DNA of 64,000 nucleotides from Candidatus Manganitrophus noduliformans (GCF_012184425.1 NZ_VTOW01000007.1:1-64000), one strand, 5' to 3'; counted from the first letter of the stretch, positions 19,054-28,186 are shown. The notes: generated by a model from the letters alone, not told the origin. A program made the numbers and translations.

Positions 19054-22000
19054 TCAATGCGCCACCTCCTGCTCCACCCTTGGTCTCTTTTCGATCTGAT
19101 TCATCAGGCTCGATTTCCTCCAGAGAATGTAGATGACCGGCAGGACCAGAAGCTCCAGGATTGTCGCCGTGACCATCCCGCCGACCATCGGAGCGGCAAT
19201 CCGCTTCATGACATCGGCGCCGGTGCCGGTGCTCCAGAGGATCGGGACCAAACCTGCAATCGTGGTCGAAACCGTCATCAGCTTCGGGCGGACCCGCTGG
19301 ACCGCCCCTTCCATCGCCGCCGCATAGAGGTCGGAGAGGGTCGCCATTTTCCCTTCCTCCCTTCTCCGGTAGAAGGCTTCATCCAGATAAAGGATCATCA
19401 CCACGCCGGTTTCGGCATCGACGCCCGCCAGCGCGATGATCCCGACCCAGACCGCGATGCTCATGTTGTAGCCCAAAAGATAAATAATCCAGGTCGCGCC
19501 GATCAGCGAGAAGGGAATCGCCAGGAAGATGATGAGGGCCTCCTGAACCGATTTGAAGTGAAGATAAAGAAGCAGAAAAACAATCAGAAGGGTCAACGGG
19601 ACCACATACATCAATAGGCCCTTGGCGCGCTCGAGATATTCGTACTGTCCGGCCCAGATCAGGCCATAGCCGGCCGGCATCTTCACCTTTTCCGCCACGA
19701 CCTTTTTGGCCTCCTGCACAAAACCGCCGAGGTCTCTCCCCGCCACATCGACAAAAACGGTGCCGGAGAGCATCCCGTTTTCATTTTTTATCATCGGCGG
19801 TCCTTCCGTATATCCGATCTTGGCTACCTGCGCCAGCGGGATCTGTGCGCCGCTCGGCGTGGCTACAAGGACCCGTTTGAGTTTCTCGATGTCGTCCCGG
19901 TACTCCCTGGGATAGCGGACATTGATCGGATAACGCTCCCGGCCCGCGATGACCTGTGAGATGTTTTTGCCGCCGACGGCCGATTCGATCACTTCTTCGA
20001 TCTCCCCCACGGTCAGCCCGTATCGGGCCGCCTCCCGGCGGTTGATTTTAAAATCGAGGTAATAACCGCCGGTGACCCGTTCGAAGAAAGCGGAGCGCGT
20101 TCCGGGCACTGTCCCCATGACCCCCTCAATCTGGCGGCCGATCTTCTCGATCTCCTCCAGGTTTGCTCCGAGGATCTTGATCCCGACACTGCTTCGGACA
20201 CCGGTCGCCAGCATCTCGGTCCTCGTCTGGATCGGCATCCACCAGATGTTCGGCATTCCGGGAAATCGGAGTTTTTTGTCCATCTCGGCAATGAGCTTGT
20301 CCCAGGTCATCCCGGGCCGCCATTGATCTTTCGGTTTTAAGGTGATGGTCGTCTCCGTCATCGACAGCGGCGCGGGGTCGGTGGGGGTCTGCGCCTGGCC
20401 GATCTTGCCGAAGACCCGCGCAACCTCCGGAATCTCTTTGAGCATCTGATCCTGAAGTTTCAAGATCCGCGTCGCCTCGGTGATTGAAATACCGGGCAGG
20501 GTCGTCGGCATATAGAGGATCGTCCCTTCATTCAAAGGGGGCATAAATTCAGATCCCAGCTTTAAAAAAACAGGAACAGTGGAGAGAAGAAGCAGGACCG
20601 TCAGCGCCAGGACCGTCTTCGGCCATCGGAGGACCCATCGAAGGGCAGGATCGTAAATCGCAATTAAAAAGCGACTGATCGGATTTTGCGCTTCCGACCG
20701 AATCTTTCCCCGAATGAAAAGGACCATCAACACCGGGGTGAGGGTGATCGCAAGAAACGCGGAGAAGAACATGGCGAAGGTCTTGGTATAGGCGAGCGGG
20801 CTGAAGAGCCGCCCTTCCTGCCCTTGCAGGACAAAGATCGGGAGAAAACCGACGGAGATGATCAAGAGAGCGAAGAAGAGGGCCGGCCCGACCTCTTTGG
20901 CCGCGTCGATGATGACGTCGGTGCGGCTTCCAACTTTTCCATTCTCCTCCCACCGCTCCAGCTTCTTATGGGCATTCTCCACCATCACGATCGAAGAGTC
21001 GACCATCGCCCCGATCGCGATCGCAATCCCGCCGAGCGACATGATATTCGACGTAATCCCGAGGTAATACATCAGAATAAAGGAGATCAGGATCGCCACC
21101 GGTAGGGTAATGATCGCGACAAGGGCGCTCGGAAGATGGAAGAGGAAGACCGCCGTCACGATGCTCACCACAATCGCCAGTTTGATCAATTCTTCCTTCA
21201 AGGTATCGATGGAGGCATGAATCAGCTCCGAGCGGTCATACGTCGGCACAATTTTCACACCCTCCGGCAGGGAGGGTTCGATCTCCTTAAGCTTCGCCTT
21301 CACATTCTCGATCACCTCCAGGGCGTTTGCGCCATAGCGCATGACGATAATCCCGCCGACCACCTCTCCTTTTCCATCCAATTCGACCACCCCTCTGCGG
21401 ATGTCGGGGCCGAAGCTCACGCGCGCCACGTCGGCCACACGAATGGGGGTGCCTTGCTGAGTGGTCCCCAGCACAACGCTTCTGAGGTCGTCGAGGGACT
21501 GAATGTATCCCCGGCCGCGGACCATATACTCCCGGCCCGCCTGCTCAATGACCCGTCCTCCCACATCGTTGTTGCTCATCCGGATCTGCTCGGTCACCTC
21601 GCGAAGGGAGATGTTGTAGGCCAAGAGTTTATTCGGGTCGATATTCACCTGATATTGCTTCACGAAACCGCCGATCGAGGCGACCTCGGCCACTCCCGGC
21701 ACCGCCTGCAGCCAGTAGCGAAGCGTCCAATCCTGAAAAGAGCGAAGCTCCGCAAGGTCATGCCGGCCCGTCTCATCCACCAGCGCATATTCATAGACCC
21801 AGCCGACGCCGGTGGCGTCGGGACCCAATCGCGGCGTGATCCCTTCCGGGAGCTTGTCGGAGACCCCCTGCATATATTCCAAGACCCGGCTTCGCGCCCA
21901 ATACATGTCGGTGTCATCCTCGAAAATAACGTAGACGAACGAGAAGCCGAGCATCGACTGCCCCCGAACATTTTTCACCTTGGGGGCAGCGATCATCGAA

Positions 22001-22212
22001 GTGACGATCGGGTAAGTGATCTGGTCTTCGACCAGGTCCGGACTTCGACCGGGCCATTCCGTGTAGATGATCACCTGGACATCGGAGAGGTCGGGAATCG
22101 CATCCAATGGGACCTTCCGCATCGCCCAGATTCCCCAGGCCGAGAGGAAGAAGATCATCAAAAAGATGAGGAACTTGTTTTTTGCGCTGTATTCAATGAT
22201 TTTTGCAAGCAT
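19054..22212 (-). CDS. cusA: RND heavy-metal efflux pump, CusA/CzcA family
   Basis: Inner-membrane RND transporter of 1052 residues. The N-terminal helix is followed by VPLDAIPDLSDVQVII, the family opening. The two large periplasmic loops, the fourth-helix region (GGIAIAIGAMVDSSIVMVENAHKKLE) and the second half (MPPLNEGTILYMP, IWWMPIQTRTEMLATGVRSSVGIK) are all present. The last segment, with Met residues in the cleft, matches Cu/Ag pumps rather than Zn/Co ones. The ATG at 22212 is preceded by AGGAG, and the longer frame adds no family sequence. It is third in a tolC-cusB-cusA operon and drives Cu(I)/Ag(I) export across both membranes. Confidence 0.94.
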   Translation of the reverse strand: MLAKIIEYSAKNKFLIFLMIFFLSAWGIWAMRKVPLDAIPDLSDVQVIIYTEWPGRSPDLVEDQITYPIVTSMIAAPKVKNVRGQSMLGFSFVYVIFEDDTDMYWARSRVLEYMQGVSDKLPEGITPRLGPDATGVGWVYEYALVDETGRHDLAELRSFQDWTLRYWLQAVPGVAEVASIGGFVKQYQVNIDPNKLLAYNISLREVTEQIRMSNNDVGGRVIEQAGREYMVRGRGYIQSLDDLRSVVLGTTQQGTPIRVADVARVSFGPDIRRGVVELDGKGEVVGGIIVMRYGANALEVIENVKAKLKEIEPSLPEGVKIVPTYDRSELIHASIDTLKEELIKLAIVVSIVTAVFLFHLPSALVAIITLPVAILISFILMYYLGITSNIMSLGGIAIAIGAMVDSSIVMVENAHKKLERWEENGKVGSRTDVIIDAAKEVGPALFFALLIISVGFLPIFVLQGQEGRLFSPLAYTKTFAMFFSAFLAITLTPVLMVLFIRGKIRSEAQNPISRFLIAIYDPALRWVLRWPKTVLALTVLLLLSTVPVFLKLGSEFMPPLNEGTILYMPTTLPGISITEATRILKLQDQMLKEIPEVARVFGKIGQAQTPTDPAPLSMTETTITLKPKDQWRPGMTWDKLIAEMDKKLRFPGMPNIWWMPIQTRTEMLATGVRSSVGIKILGANLEEIEKIGRQIEGVMGTVPGTRSAFFERVTGGYYLDFKINRREAARYGLTVGEIEEVIESAVGGKNISQVIAGRERYPINVRYPREYRDDIEKLKRVLVATPSGAQIPLAQVAKIGYTEGPPMIKNENGMLSGTVFVDVAGRDLGGFVQEAKKVVAEKVKMPAGYGLIWAGQYEYLERAKGLLMYVVPLTLLIVFLLLYLHFKSVQEALIIFLAIPFSLIGATWIIYLLGYNMSIAVWVGIIALAGVDAETGVVMILYLDEAFYRRREEGKMATLSDLYAAAMEGAVQRVRPKLMTVSTTIAGLVPILWSTGTGADVMKRIAAPMVGGMVTATILELLVLPVIYILWRKSSLMNQIEKRPRVEQEVAH

Positions 22213-22282
22213 GGTGACTCCTGTCGGTAAATCGGCTTTCCGGAGGGGTCTGGGGATCATCCGCACGACCCCTCCGGCCCCA

Positions 22283-23917
22283 TCACATCCCAGGCATTCC
22301 CTCCATTCCTTCCATCTCGCCTCCGCCGGCCTCCAGGGTGAATTTTTCCTGGACCTCCGGCTTTCCGGGCGAGGTCACGATCGCGGTCACCTCCCACGTC
22401 CCGGCCATGCCGAACTTGGCTTTACCTTCATATTGGCCGTTTTTAAAGGAGGCCGGCGCCTTGACCGCCTTCATCCCCGGCATCGGCATGGTGTAAGAAA
22501 AGACGACCTTGGCGTTCTCAATCGATTTTCCGGAGGCATCGACCACTTTCAACCGAAGGAGGTTCTCCCCCTCTTTCGGAGGGGCTGGCTCGGTCGACAG
22601 GGTCAGTGTGAGATCGCCTGCCTTCTTGGTTTGGGGTCCTGTGGGAGCTTTCTCCCCCTTCATTCCTTCCATCCCTTTCATGTCCATGTCCATTTCACCC
22701 ATCTGGGCCTGCTCCATCTTGACGCCGGCCATCCCGAGCGCCCCCATCATGTTGGCCGACGCCATCAGCTTGCTTTCGGCATCGATCAGGAAATTGGCCG
22801 AGGTGACAATCCGCTCTCCCGCCGTGAGCCCTTCTAAAACTAGATAATCACCGTCAAGCCGGCGCGCCTTGATCTCGCGGGGCGCATACATCTCCATCCC
22901 TTTGTCAATGAAGACGATCTGGCGCAGGCCGGAGTCGAGGATCGCCGACTCGGGAATCACAAGTCCCTTCCCCACAGGAGACTTCAATTCCACCTGGGCG
23001 AACATTTCCGGTTTCAACTTAAAACCGGGGTTCGGCAGTTCCAGCCGGACACGCACCGTCCGGGTTTGGGGATTTAAAAAAGGATCGATGAAAGTAACCT
23101 TCCCGCGAAACTGCTCTCCCGGATAGGCATCGACCATGATGTCGGCCTCCTGCCCTGTTTTGATGTAGGAGAGCTCGTATTCATAGACATCGGCAAAGAC
23201 CCAAACCGTCGAGATGTCGGCAATTTCGTAAAGGGTCATCCCAGGGGTCACGCGCATCCCCCTGGTTCCCTCCCTTTTGGTCACGATACCGTTGATCGGC
23301 GCATGGATGGTCATATAGGTCTGGGGGGTGCCTCGCTTCTCAAGCTCCTGAATCTGTTTTTCGGTAATCTCCCACAAAAGGAGCCTCTCTCGGGCCGAAG
23401 AGACCAACGTCTCTCCGGTCTCCCGAACATCGGCGATCGGGCTTGCCGCAAGTTTTTCCTGACTCCTTTTAGCCAGTAGATACTCCTGCTGTGTGGAGAG
23501 CAAATCAGGGGAGTAGAGTGTGAAGAGCGGCTCTCCTTTTCTCACCTCCTGACCGGTGAAGTTGACAAAGAGGTCCTGGATCCAGCCATCGATCCGAAGA
23601 TTGATCTGAGCAAGCTTCCGCTCATCGTAAGCCACCCTGCCGACGGCTCGAATGACCTTCTCCGCCTCTTTCTCCTGGACCTGGGCGATTTTGACCCCGA
23701 TCAACTGCTTTTTTTGAGGGGTCAGCATCGCCATCGCCTGACCGGTCTCATTGGTCCCCATGTTCATTCCTTCCATCTCCTGCATCGCCTGCGCTGTTTC
23801 GGTGATCCCCATTGCCTGATTGTGGGTCATGCGCAAGGTGAAGAAAGCCCCAACCGCGATCATGACGAGCAAGAAAGCGATCTTCGCTGTTCTCCTCATT
23901 TTTTGTAACTTTTTCAT
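22283..23917 (-). CDS. cusB: RND periplasmic adaptor (CusB-like) with C-terminal YtkA/FixH-like domain
   Basis: Membrane fusion protein of 544 residues. It has an N-terminal anchor, a Met-rich stretch (AMQEMEGMNM), the barrel-sandwich hybrid (GRVAYDERKLAQINLRIDGWIQDLFV), a helical hairpin (about 130-190), the beta-barrel (IADISTVWVFADVYEYELSYIK) and the membrane-proximal part. A Met-rich linker (MGEMDMDMKGMEGMKG) then joins an extra Ig-like domain (about 430-535; LRLKVVDASGKSIENAKVVF and MPGM motifs) of the YtkA/FixH type. The tail is Met-rich too. AAAGGAGG eight bases before the ATG at 23917 sets the start. Confidence 0.9.
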   Translation of the reverse strand: MKKLQKMRRTAKIAFLLVMIAVGAFFTLRMTHNQAMGITETAQAMQEMEGMNMGTNETGQAMAMLTPQKKQLIGVKIAQVQEKEAEKVIRAVGRVAYDERKLAQINLRIDGWIQDLFVNFTGQEVRKGEPLFTLYSPDLLSTQQEYLLAKRSQEKLAASPIADVRETGETLVSSARERLLLWEITEKQIQELEKRGTPQTYMTIHAPINGIVTKREGTRGMRVTPGMTLYEIADISTVWVFADVYEYELSYIKTGQEADIMVDAYPGEQFRGKVTFIDPFLNPQTRTVRVRLELPNPGFKLKPEMFAQVELKSPVGKGLVIPESAILDSGLRQIVFIDKGMEMYAPREIKARRLDGDYLVLEGLTAGERIVTSANFLIDAESKLMASANMMGALGMAGVKMEQAQMGEMDMDMKGMEGMKGEKAPTGPQTKKAGDLTLTLSTEPAPPKEGENLLRLKVVDASGKSIENAKVVFSYTMPMPGMKAVKAPASFKNGQYEGKAKFGMAGTWEVTAIVTSPGKPEVQEKFTLEAGGGEMEGMEGMPGM

Positions 23918-23944
23918 GTGGATATCCTCCTTTATCATTTTTTA

Positions 23945-25198
23945 TTAAAACGCTCTTCCAACCACCTCTTCCAACTCGGCCAGGTTTTTGTTCACATCCG
24001 CCAGAAATCGAAAATAAGTGAGCTCCATTTCCCGTAGATTTTGCTGCGCCTCAACTAGCGTCAAGAAATCATTCTTCTTTGTCTGATATCCGACAGTCGC
24101 CGCCTCCAGCGATTGCTCGGCCAGCGGTAGAATGCCGTCTTCATAGAGTTTGACCAGCCGCCTGTTTGTCTGAAACCGGACAAAAAGATCTTTGACCCGA
24201 AACTGCGTTTCATTGATCGCCGCCTGATAGGCGGACTGGGCACGCATTCGCTCCGCCTCGTTTTCACGAATCCGGGCCTCATACTTTTTCTTATTGAACC
24301 AGGGGAGATTGATTCGAATCGTCGCCATCCATCGGTTGGGGCCGTCGTGGACATCCCAATAAGCAATCTCTGTCATAAAATCCGGAAAGAGGTCCCGTTT
24401 GGCCAGCTTCACCGCCTCGGCACCGCGCCGAATCGCCAGGACCTGCATTCGATTTTCGGGCCGCTCCTCCTCCGCCTCCTTTTGCAGCGTCTCCAACGGA
24501 AGCTCGAAGAATGGAACCGTGGGTGTTTGAGGCGCCCCCAGCGGAGATTGGGGCGGCCGATTCAAGAGAGCATTCAGTCGCGCCACGGCGGTCTCCCGCT
24601 CTTGCTCCAGAGTAATCAGCGCATTGGAAAGATCCAGCAGCTCCACCTGGGCGCGGATCACATCCTGCTGACCGACTTCCCCCACCGCAAATTTCTCCCG
24701 GGCAATTTGAGAGAATCGTCGGGCCAGTTCTACCTGCTCATGGTGAATGTCGAGCGCTTTATGCGCAAAAAAGAGGTCGTAGTAGGCCTGCTTGGCTTGG
24801 GCGATGATTCTTTTCTCCACGCCATGAAAATCTTCACAAGCCATCGCGCTTTCCAGCTTCGCGACCCTGCCTCGAAGCTCCCTTTTTCCAAAAAAGGGAA
24901 CGTTTTGAGAGACGATATACCAGGTCTCATTCGCATCAAACAGATTGAAGTTCGAAGGGATCGACCACTGCATCAGGCCGACCTGGGGATCGTCGAAGGC
25001 ACGGGCCTGTGGAATTCGCTCTTCCGCCGCGTCCACTTGTCTTCGTGCCGCTGAAATTTCCGGGTTCCTTTCGGCAACCTGTTGAAGGACCTCTTCCAAG
25101 CTGAGTGTTTCAAAAGATTCCTCCTCGGCGCCAAAAACGCCGACCGGCACCCCAACCGTGCAAATGAGAAAAATAAAGGACAAGAGAAGTCGTTTCAT
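23945..25198 (-). CDS. TolC-family outer-membrane efflux channel
   Basis: This 417-residue protein has a signal peptide (LLLSFIFLICTVGVPVGVFG) and two long helical repeats typical of TolC/CusC (SLEEVLQQVAERNPEISAARRQVDAAEE; SLEAATVGYQTKKNDFLTLVEAQQNL). It provides the outer-membrane exit duct for the CusBA complex. The ATG at 25198 with GGAG upstream is preferred over the longer frame, which would start before the promoter region. It is the first gene of the efflux operon; a candidate ArsR-type operator lies 24-35 bp upstream. Confidence 0.9.
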   Translation of the reverse strand: MKRLLLSFIFLICTVGVPVGVFGAEEESFETLSLEEVLQQVAERNPEISAARRQVDAAEERIPQARAFDDPQVGLMQWSIPSNFNLFDANETWYIVSQNVPFFGKRELRGRVAKLESAMACEDFHGVEKRIIAQAKQAYYDLFFAHKALDIHHEQVELARRFSQIAREKFAVGEVGQQDVIRAQVELLDLSNALITLEQERETAVARLNALLNRPPQSPLGAPQTPTVPFFELPLETLQKEAEEERPENRMQVLAIRRGAEAVKLAKRDLFPDFMTEIAYWDVHDGPNRWMATIRINLPWFNKKKYEARIRENEAERMRAQSAYQAAINETQFRVKDLFVRFQTNRRLVKLYEDGILPLAEQSLEAATVGYQTKKNDFLTLVEAQQNLREMELTYFRFLADVNKNLAELEEVVGRAF

Positions 25199-25221
25199 CG
25201 TAGACCACTCCAGCTTATTTA

Positions 25222-25233
25222 AATATGAGTTGA
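25222..25233 (-). promoter_or_regulatory. Candidate operator shared with the merA promoter
   Basis: On the minus strand this reads TCAACTCATATT, identical to 12 bases inside the merA operator (16193-16204). It is followed by an AT-rich stretch (TAAATAAG) and lies 24 bp before the tolC-like start. The second half-site is weaker than at merA. Confidence 0.45.
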
Positions 25234-25316
25234 GTAAATGTAGAGATGAGCAATCACCGCTCTGATTTTCAGACGAGCAGGCGATCACTTACGATTCGTT
25301 TTTGTAGGGGATTGAT

Positions 25317-25691
25317 TTAAAGCAGAAGGGTACGGTGGAGGATAAAGAGATCCTCTTGGGGCTGTTGTATGGAATGATCTAATTCAAATCGGGATAAGAA
25401 AACGGGAGGAGGGGCTTTGAGCGAGTGGGCGATCAGGGCAAGCCCATCTTCCACAAGAACTGCCGGCGCGGGGAGCTGGGGCCCGGAGTGCAGCGAGCGC
25501 TGTTGATTAGATAGATCGCAGTAACTCTTGGCCAGCTCCGGTGAAGAAACCGTTTTGCATGGTAAGACGCAGCAGTCATCGGCCTTCGGCGCCCAATCCG
25601 GAACCATGCAAGCGCTGGCCAATGAGAGGGTCAGAAAGGAGAACCCGAGGATAACGAGAATCAACAACTTTATTTTTCTACTCGAAAACAT
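25317..25691 (-). CDS. Cys-rich secreted protein, copy 2 of a paralogous pair
   Basis: This 124-residue protein has signal peptide LLILVILGFSFLTLSLASA and the same Cys-rich block as the protein at 3621-4007 (CMVPDWAP, DCCVLPCKTVSSPELAKSYC). All five cysteines are kept, and the two copies differ mainly at the C-terminus. GGGAGAG precedes the ATG at 25691; a TTG at 25703 is an alternative start. It has its own strong promoter. No known family is recognised; periplasmic metal binding or sensing is inferred. Confidence 0.72.
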   Translation of the reverse strand: MFSSRKIKLLILVILGFSFLTLSLASACMVPDWAPKADDCCVLPCKTVSSPELAKSYCDLSNQQRSLHSGPQLPAPAVLVEDGLALIAHSLKAPPPVFLSRFELDHSIQQPQEDLFILHRTLLL

Positions 25692-25713
25692 AAACTCTCC
25701 CAATGTCTACAAG

Positions 25714-25742
25714 AGAATACAGATTCGATTGGTTTATGTCAA
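25714..25742 (-). promoter_or_regulatory. Sigma70 promoter of the second Cys-rich protein gene
   Basis: On the minus strand, TTGACA (25737-25742), a 17-bp spacer and TATTCT (25714-25719), ending 22 bp before the ATG at 25691. No MerR-type long spacer and no clear dyad are present, so expression may be constitutive. Confidence 0.7.
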
Positions 25743-25830
25743 GGGATTGATGACCACCACCTTGTCCAGAGCGGGGATCGATATAAGATCAATTCACATC
25801 GGGTATATAAAGGATCAAGAGGTAGGCGGA

Positions 25831-26230
25831 ATGGAAGTCAAGCATACGATTTTAATTGTTGATGACGAAAGGGGTTCTCGGGAATCACTCAAGATGATCC
25901 TCACACCGCATTACCGCATCGAGGATGGCGGAAGAGGGTCTGCAGGCCCTGCAAATCATCCAAAAAAGAAAATCGATGTGGTGCGCTTGATCTGAGAATG
26001 CCGGGAATGGGTGGACTGGCTGTCCTGCGGGCAATCAAACCGATGATTCCCAAATTGAGGTCTTGATCATGACTGGATATGGGACGATCAAAAACGCGAT
26101 TGAGTTGGTTCGGCTCGGTGCGTGCGGTTATCTGACGAAGCCATTTAACATTTCTGAATTTACCAATGAGATTGTCCAGGCGATCGAGAAGAAAGGAAAA
26201 GTAGATCGGCTCAATCGGCAGTTCACATAG
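25831..26230 (+). pseudogene. Response-regulator receiver domain, relic with frameshifts
   Basis: The reading starts well (MEVKHTILIVDDERGSRESL) and then shifts frame at least twice. The other frames give RMPGMGGLAVLRAIKP, then VLIMTGYGTIKNAIELVRLGACGYLTKPFN and VQAIEKKGKVDRLNRQF. These are the phosphoacceptor-side loop, the conserved Thr and Lys regions and the last helix of a NtrC/AtoC-like receiver. The aspartate is not intact in the remaining frame. A second copy of its 3' end lies at 35190-35305. Confidence 0.75.
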
Positions 26231-26465
26231 AGGATGCTTCACCTTGCTGCTGTCTTCTCCTATTGCAGTTTCTCATAGTTTTTTTTCTGGAGGATTTCTT
26301 TCCCACCGGAAACTACGAATCGAGTCTCCCTGGTTTTTGATGAACTGAAGAGGAGGGACAATTCTCCCTTCAGTTAAGAATCATCCTTAGCGTTTTCTTT
26401 TGACTTTCGGTGACCGACTCGCTAAAATTCCGTACTGTTTTACCAATCTCTTCCAGGAGGGTTGT

Positions 26466-26744
26466 ATGAATAAAACAGATCTTATCGATGTGATTGCGAA
26501 AGCCCATGCGGGCAGTGGTCTCACCCGAAAGGCCGTCGTGGCGATTGTGGATGATACCTTCGCGGCGATCGCGAAAGGGGTGAAGAAGGCAGGTCGGTTC
26601 TCCTTTCCGGGCTTCGGAACCTTTACCGTGAAGGCCCGTGCCGCACGAAAGGGGAGAAATCCTCAGACCGGTCAGCCGATTAAGATCAAAGCGTCCAAAT
26701 CGGTGAAATTCAAGGCGGCGCCGGGGCTGAAAAAGAGTTTATAG
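26466..26744 (+). CDS. HU-family DNA-binding protein
   Basis: This 92-residue histone-like protein (MNKTDLIDVIAKAHAGSGLTRKAV) has the DNA-arm region GRFSFPGFGTFTVKARAARKGRNPQTGQPIKI and the usual VKFKAAPGLKKSL end. AGGAGGG lies just before the ATG at 26466; the upstream frame has no such site. Mobile elements often carry their own HU. It is followed 20 bp later by a LuxR-type gene and probably forms an operon with it. Confidence 0.9.
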   Translation: MNKTDLIDVIAKAHAGSGLTRKAVVAIVDDTFAAIAKGVKKAGRFSFPGFGTFTVKARAARKGRNPQTGQPIKIKASKSVKFKAAPGLKKSL

Positions 26745-26764
26745 ATCAGAGGAGAGAGGCGAAG

Positions 26765-27040
26765 ATGCCGACAGCATTGAAGAAAGCGGTGGTCGAGATC
26801 AAGAAAGAGGTCGTTCCAAATCCTGTCAAAGCGCGACAGATCACTCCCCGGGAGATGGAGGTGCTCCGGCTGGCCGCACTCGGATTTAAGAACAGGGAGA
26901 TCGCCGAACAGCTCGGCGTGCGGCCGAAGACGGTCGAAACGCACCGCGCGAACATCATGAACAAGCTCGCCTTCCGAAACGTCGCGCAGCTGGTCCGATA
27001 CGCCATCGCGAAGGGAATCATTCCCATCGACGCCGAATAG
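26765..27040 (+). CDS. Solo LuxR-type HTH regulator
   Basis: This 91-residue protein is almost only a LuxR/FixJ DNA-binding domain: ITPREMEVLRLAALGFKNREIAEQLGVRPKTVETHRANIMNKL. The first 25 residues are basic and show no receiver or ligand domain. Such solo domains act as small activators or antagonists. AGAGGAGAGAGG lies before the ATG. Targets are unknown; the palindromes at 28.2-28.6 kb are possible ones. Confidence 0.85.
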   Translation: MPTALKKAVVEIKKEVVPNPVKARQITPREMEVLRLAALGFKNREIAEQLGVRPKTVETHRANIMNKLAFRNVAQLVRYAIAKGIIPIDAE

Positions 27041-27071
27041 GCGTCCCATCTACCCCGGGAAGACCGCCGCT

Positions 27072-27380
27072 TTAAAAGAGCCGCTTCTGTTTGAGCCGAT
27101 TCGAGGCGATCTCATAGGCTTTCTCGAGGGTCAGTCCGTTCCGATGCATCGCGAGGATCTGTCGGAACAGCGGAATCTGCTCCCGATCATAGAGTCGTCT
27201 GGCCCGCTCCCGCACCGGTTTGGCGACCACCGTGAGATACTTCCGCTCGACCAAATAATGGACGGCGTCCCGAAATCTCACCTTCTGCTCCCGGGCGCCC
27301 GGGCAGGCGGCGAGAAATTTCCGAAGGGGAATAAACCGCTCATCCTTCGGAAGCGCGCTGACGAGCTTCACATGACTCAT
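27072..27380 (-). CDS. Hypothetical basic protein, perhaps MerR-like helix pair
   Basis: This 102-residue protein is of unknown family. It is basic and helical. The C-terminal part (ARRLYDREQIPLFRQILAMHRNGLTLEKAYEI) resembles the second half of a MerR-type HTH. The start at 27380 overlaps the stop of the previous gene as ATGA; longer starts at 27413 and 27443 lie inside that gene. It is third in an operon behind the AbrB-type gene. Confidence 0.6.
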   Translation of the reverse strand: MSHVKLVSALPKDERFIPLRKFLAACPGAREQKVRFRDAVHYLVERKYLTVVAKPVRERARRLYDREQIPLFRQILAMHRNGLTLEKAYEIASNRLKQKRLF

Positions 27381-27874
27381 CTTTTCCGCTCTTCGAATTC
27401 GTTCTGAAGCCATATCACCCCCTCGTATCCGATCCGAACACATTGACGTAATTTCCAGAAACCGCCCCCGTCGAGGAGGACCGAGATTTTCTTCCTCTCC
27501 TCCTCTCCCGAGGCCCCCTCCTGGCCGCTGACGAAAAAGCGCGCCGGCCCATCCATCGCGATATCGAGCTGCTTTCGTTTTTCGTGATACTCATGCAGCA
27601 GAGAGACAAGCGATCCCTTCTGCGGCTGCTCCAGCCCCCAGCCGATCTTGCCGAGATCATCGCTGCTTAAGCGAAAGACCAGCTTTCCCTCCCAATCGTA
27701 TTTGCGGCCGCCCGCTTTGGGGATGATCTTCTCTTTTCCCGGGAGCGCGCCCGCGAGCTCGAGCCAGACCCCATACTCGCCGCGAAAGTATTTCCCGCTC
27801 ATCCGCAGGGCGGCACTCCCTTTCTGCCAAATTTCTTCGAATTCCCAGACCCGAACGGCTTCCGTCTGATTCAT
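27377..27874 (-). CDS. Hypothetical protein with Whirly/PC4-like pattern
   Basis: This 165-residue protein is of unknown family. It begins VRVWEFEEIWQKGSAALRM and has a KYDWEGKLVFRLSSDDLGKI segment, then a loop and KISVLLDGGGFWKLRQCV with a final NEFEERK. The order (strands, YDW-K, LS-x-D-x-G helix, second sheet with DGxGF, EF near the end) resembles Whirly-type single-stranded-DNA-binding folds. This is a by-eye comparison and may be wrong. The gene starts 10 bp after the AbrB-type gene and overlaps the next gene by 4 bp, so all three share a promoter. Confidence 0.6.
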   Translation of the reverse strand: MNQTEAVRVWEFEEIWQKGSAALRMSGKYFRGEYGVWLELAGALPGKEKIIPKAGGRKYDWEGKLVFRLSSDDLGKIGWGLEQPQKGSLVSLLHEYHEKRKQLDIAMDGPARFFVSGQEGASGEEERKKISVLLDGGGFWKLRQCVRIGYEGVIWLQNEFEERKR

Positions 27875-27884
27875 CGGGATCCTT

Positions 27885-28166
27885 TTAAGATTTCGGTTTT
27901 CGGTGCCGGACCTTCGCGGGATCGATCCCCATCCGGCGCACCTCTTTCTCGGCCCGGGCGTAGTCCTTCTCGTTGGCGGCCGTCGAGAGCAGAATCTCGG
28001 CGCGCCTCTGCTGGCTGTCGGCCGGAACCACGACCGCGGGGCGAAGGACGATCCCCTCGTCTCTGATTTCGGCGAGGACGACCGATCCTTCTTCCAGGCC
28101 GAATTGCCGGCGCAGCGCCGCCGGCAGCACGATCGTTCCTCGCTTCCCGATCCGGACGACCTCCAT
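27885..28166 (-). CDS. AbrB/SpoVT-type DNA-binding protein
   Basis: This 93-residue protein has an N-terminal swapped-hairpin domain of the AbrB/MazE kind (MEVVRIGKRGTIVLPAALRRQFGLEEGS, VLAEIRDEGIVLRP). The C-terminus is helical and basic. AGGGAGCGGG lies before the ATG. It is the first gene of a three-gene operon whose promoter carries two nested palindromes at the start site, so self-repression is likely. It could be an antitoxin, but no toxin family is recognised next to it. Confidence 0.82.
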   Translation of the reverse strand: MEVVRIGKRGTIVLPAALRRQFGLEEGSVVLAEIRDEGIVLRPAVVVPADSQQRRAEILLSTAANEKDYARAEKEVRRMGIDPAKVRHRKPKS

Positions 28167-28186
28167 CCCGCTCCCTGTCGAATTGT

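Noticed and set aside
21136-22230. 364-codon plus-strand frame over cusA
   Set aside because: Shadow of the RND pump; no family pattern.
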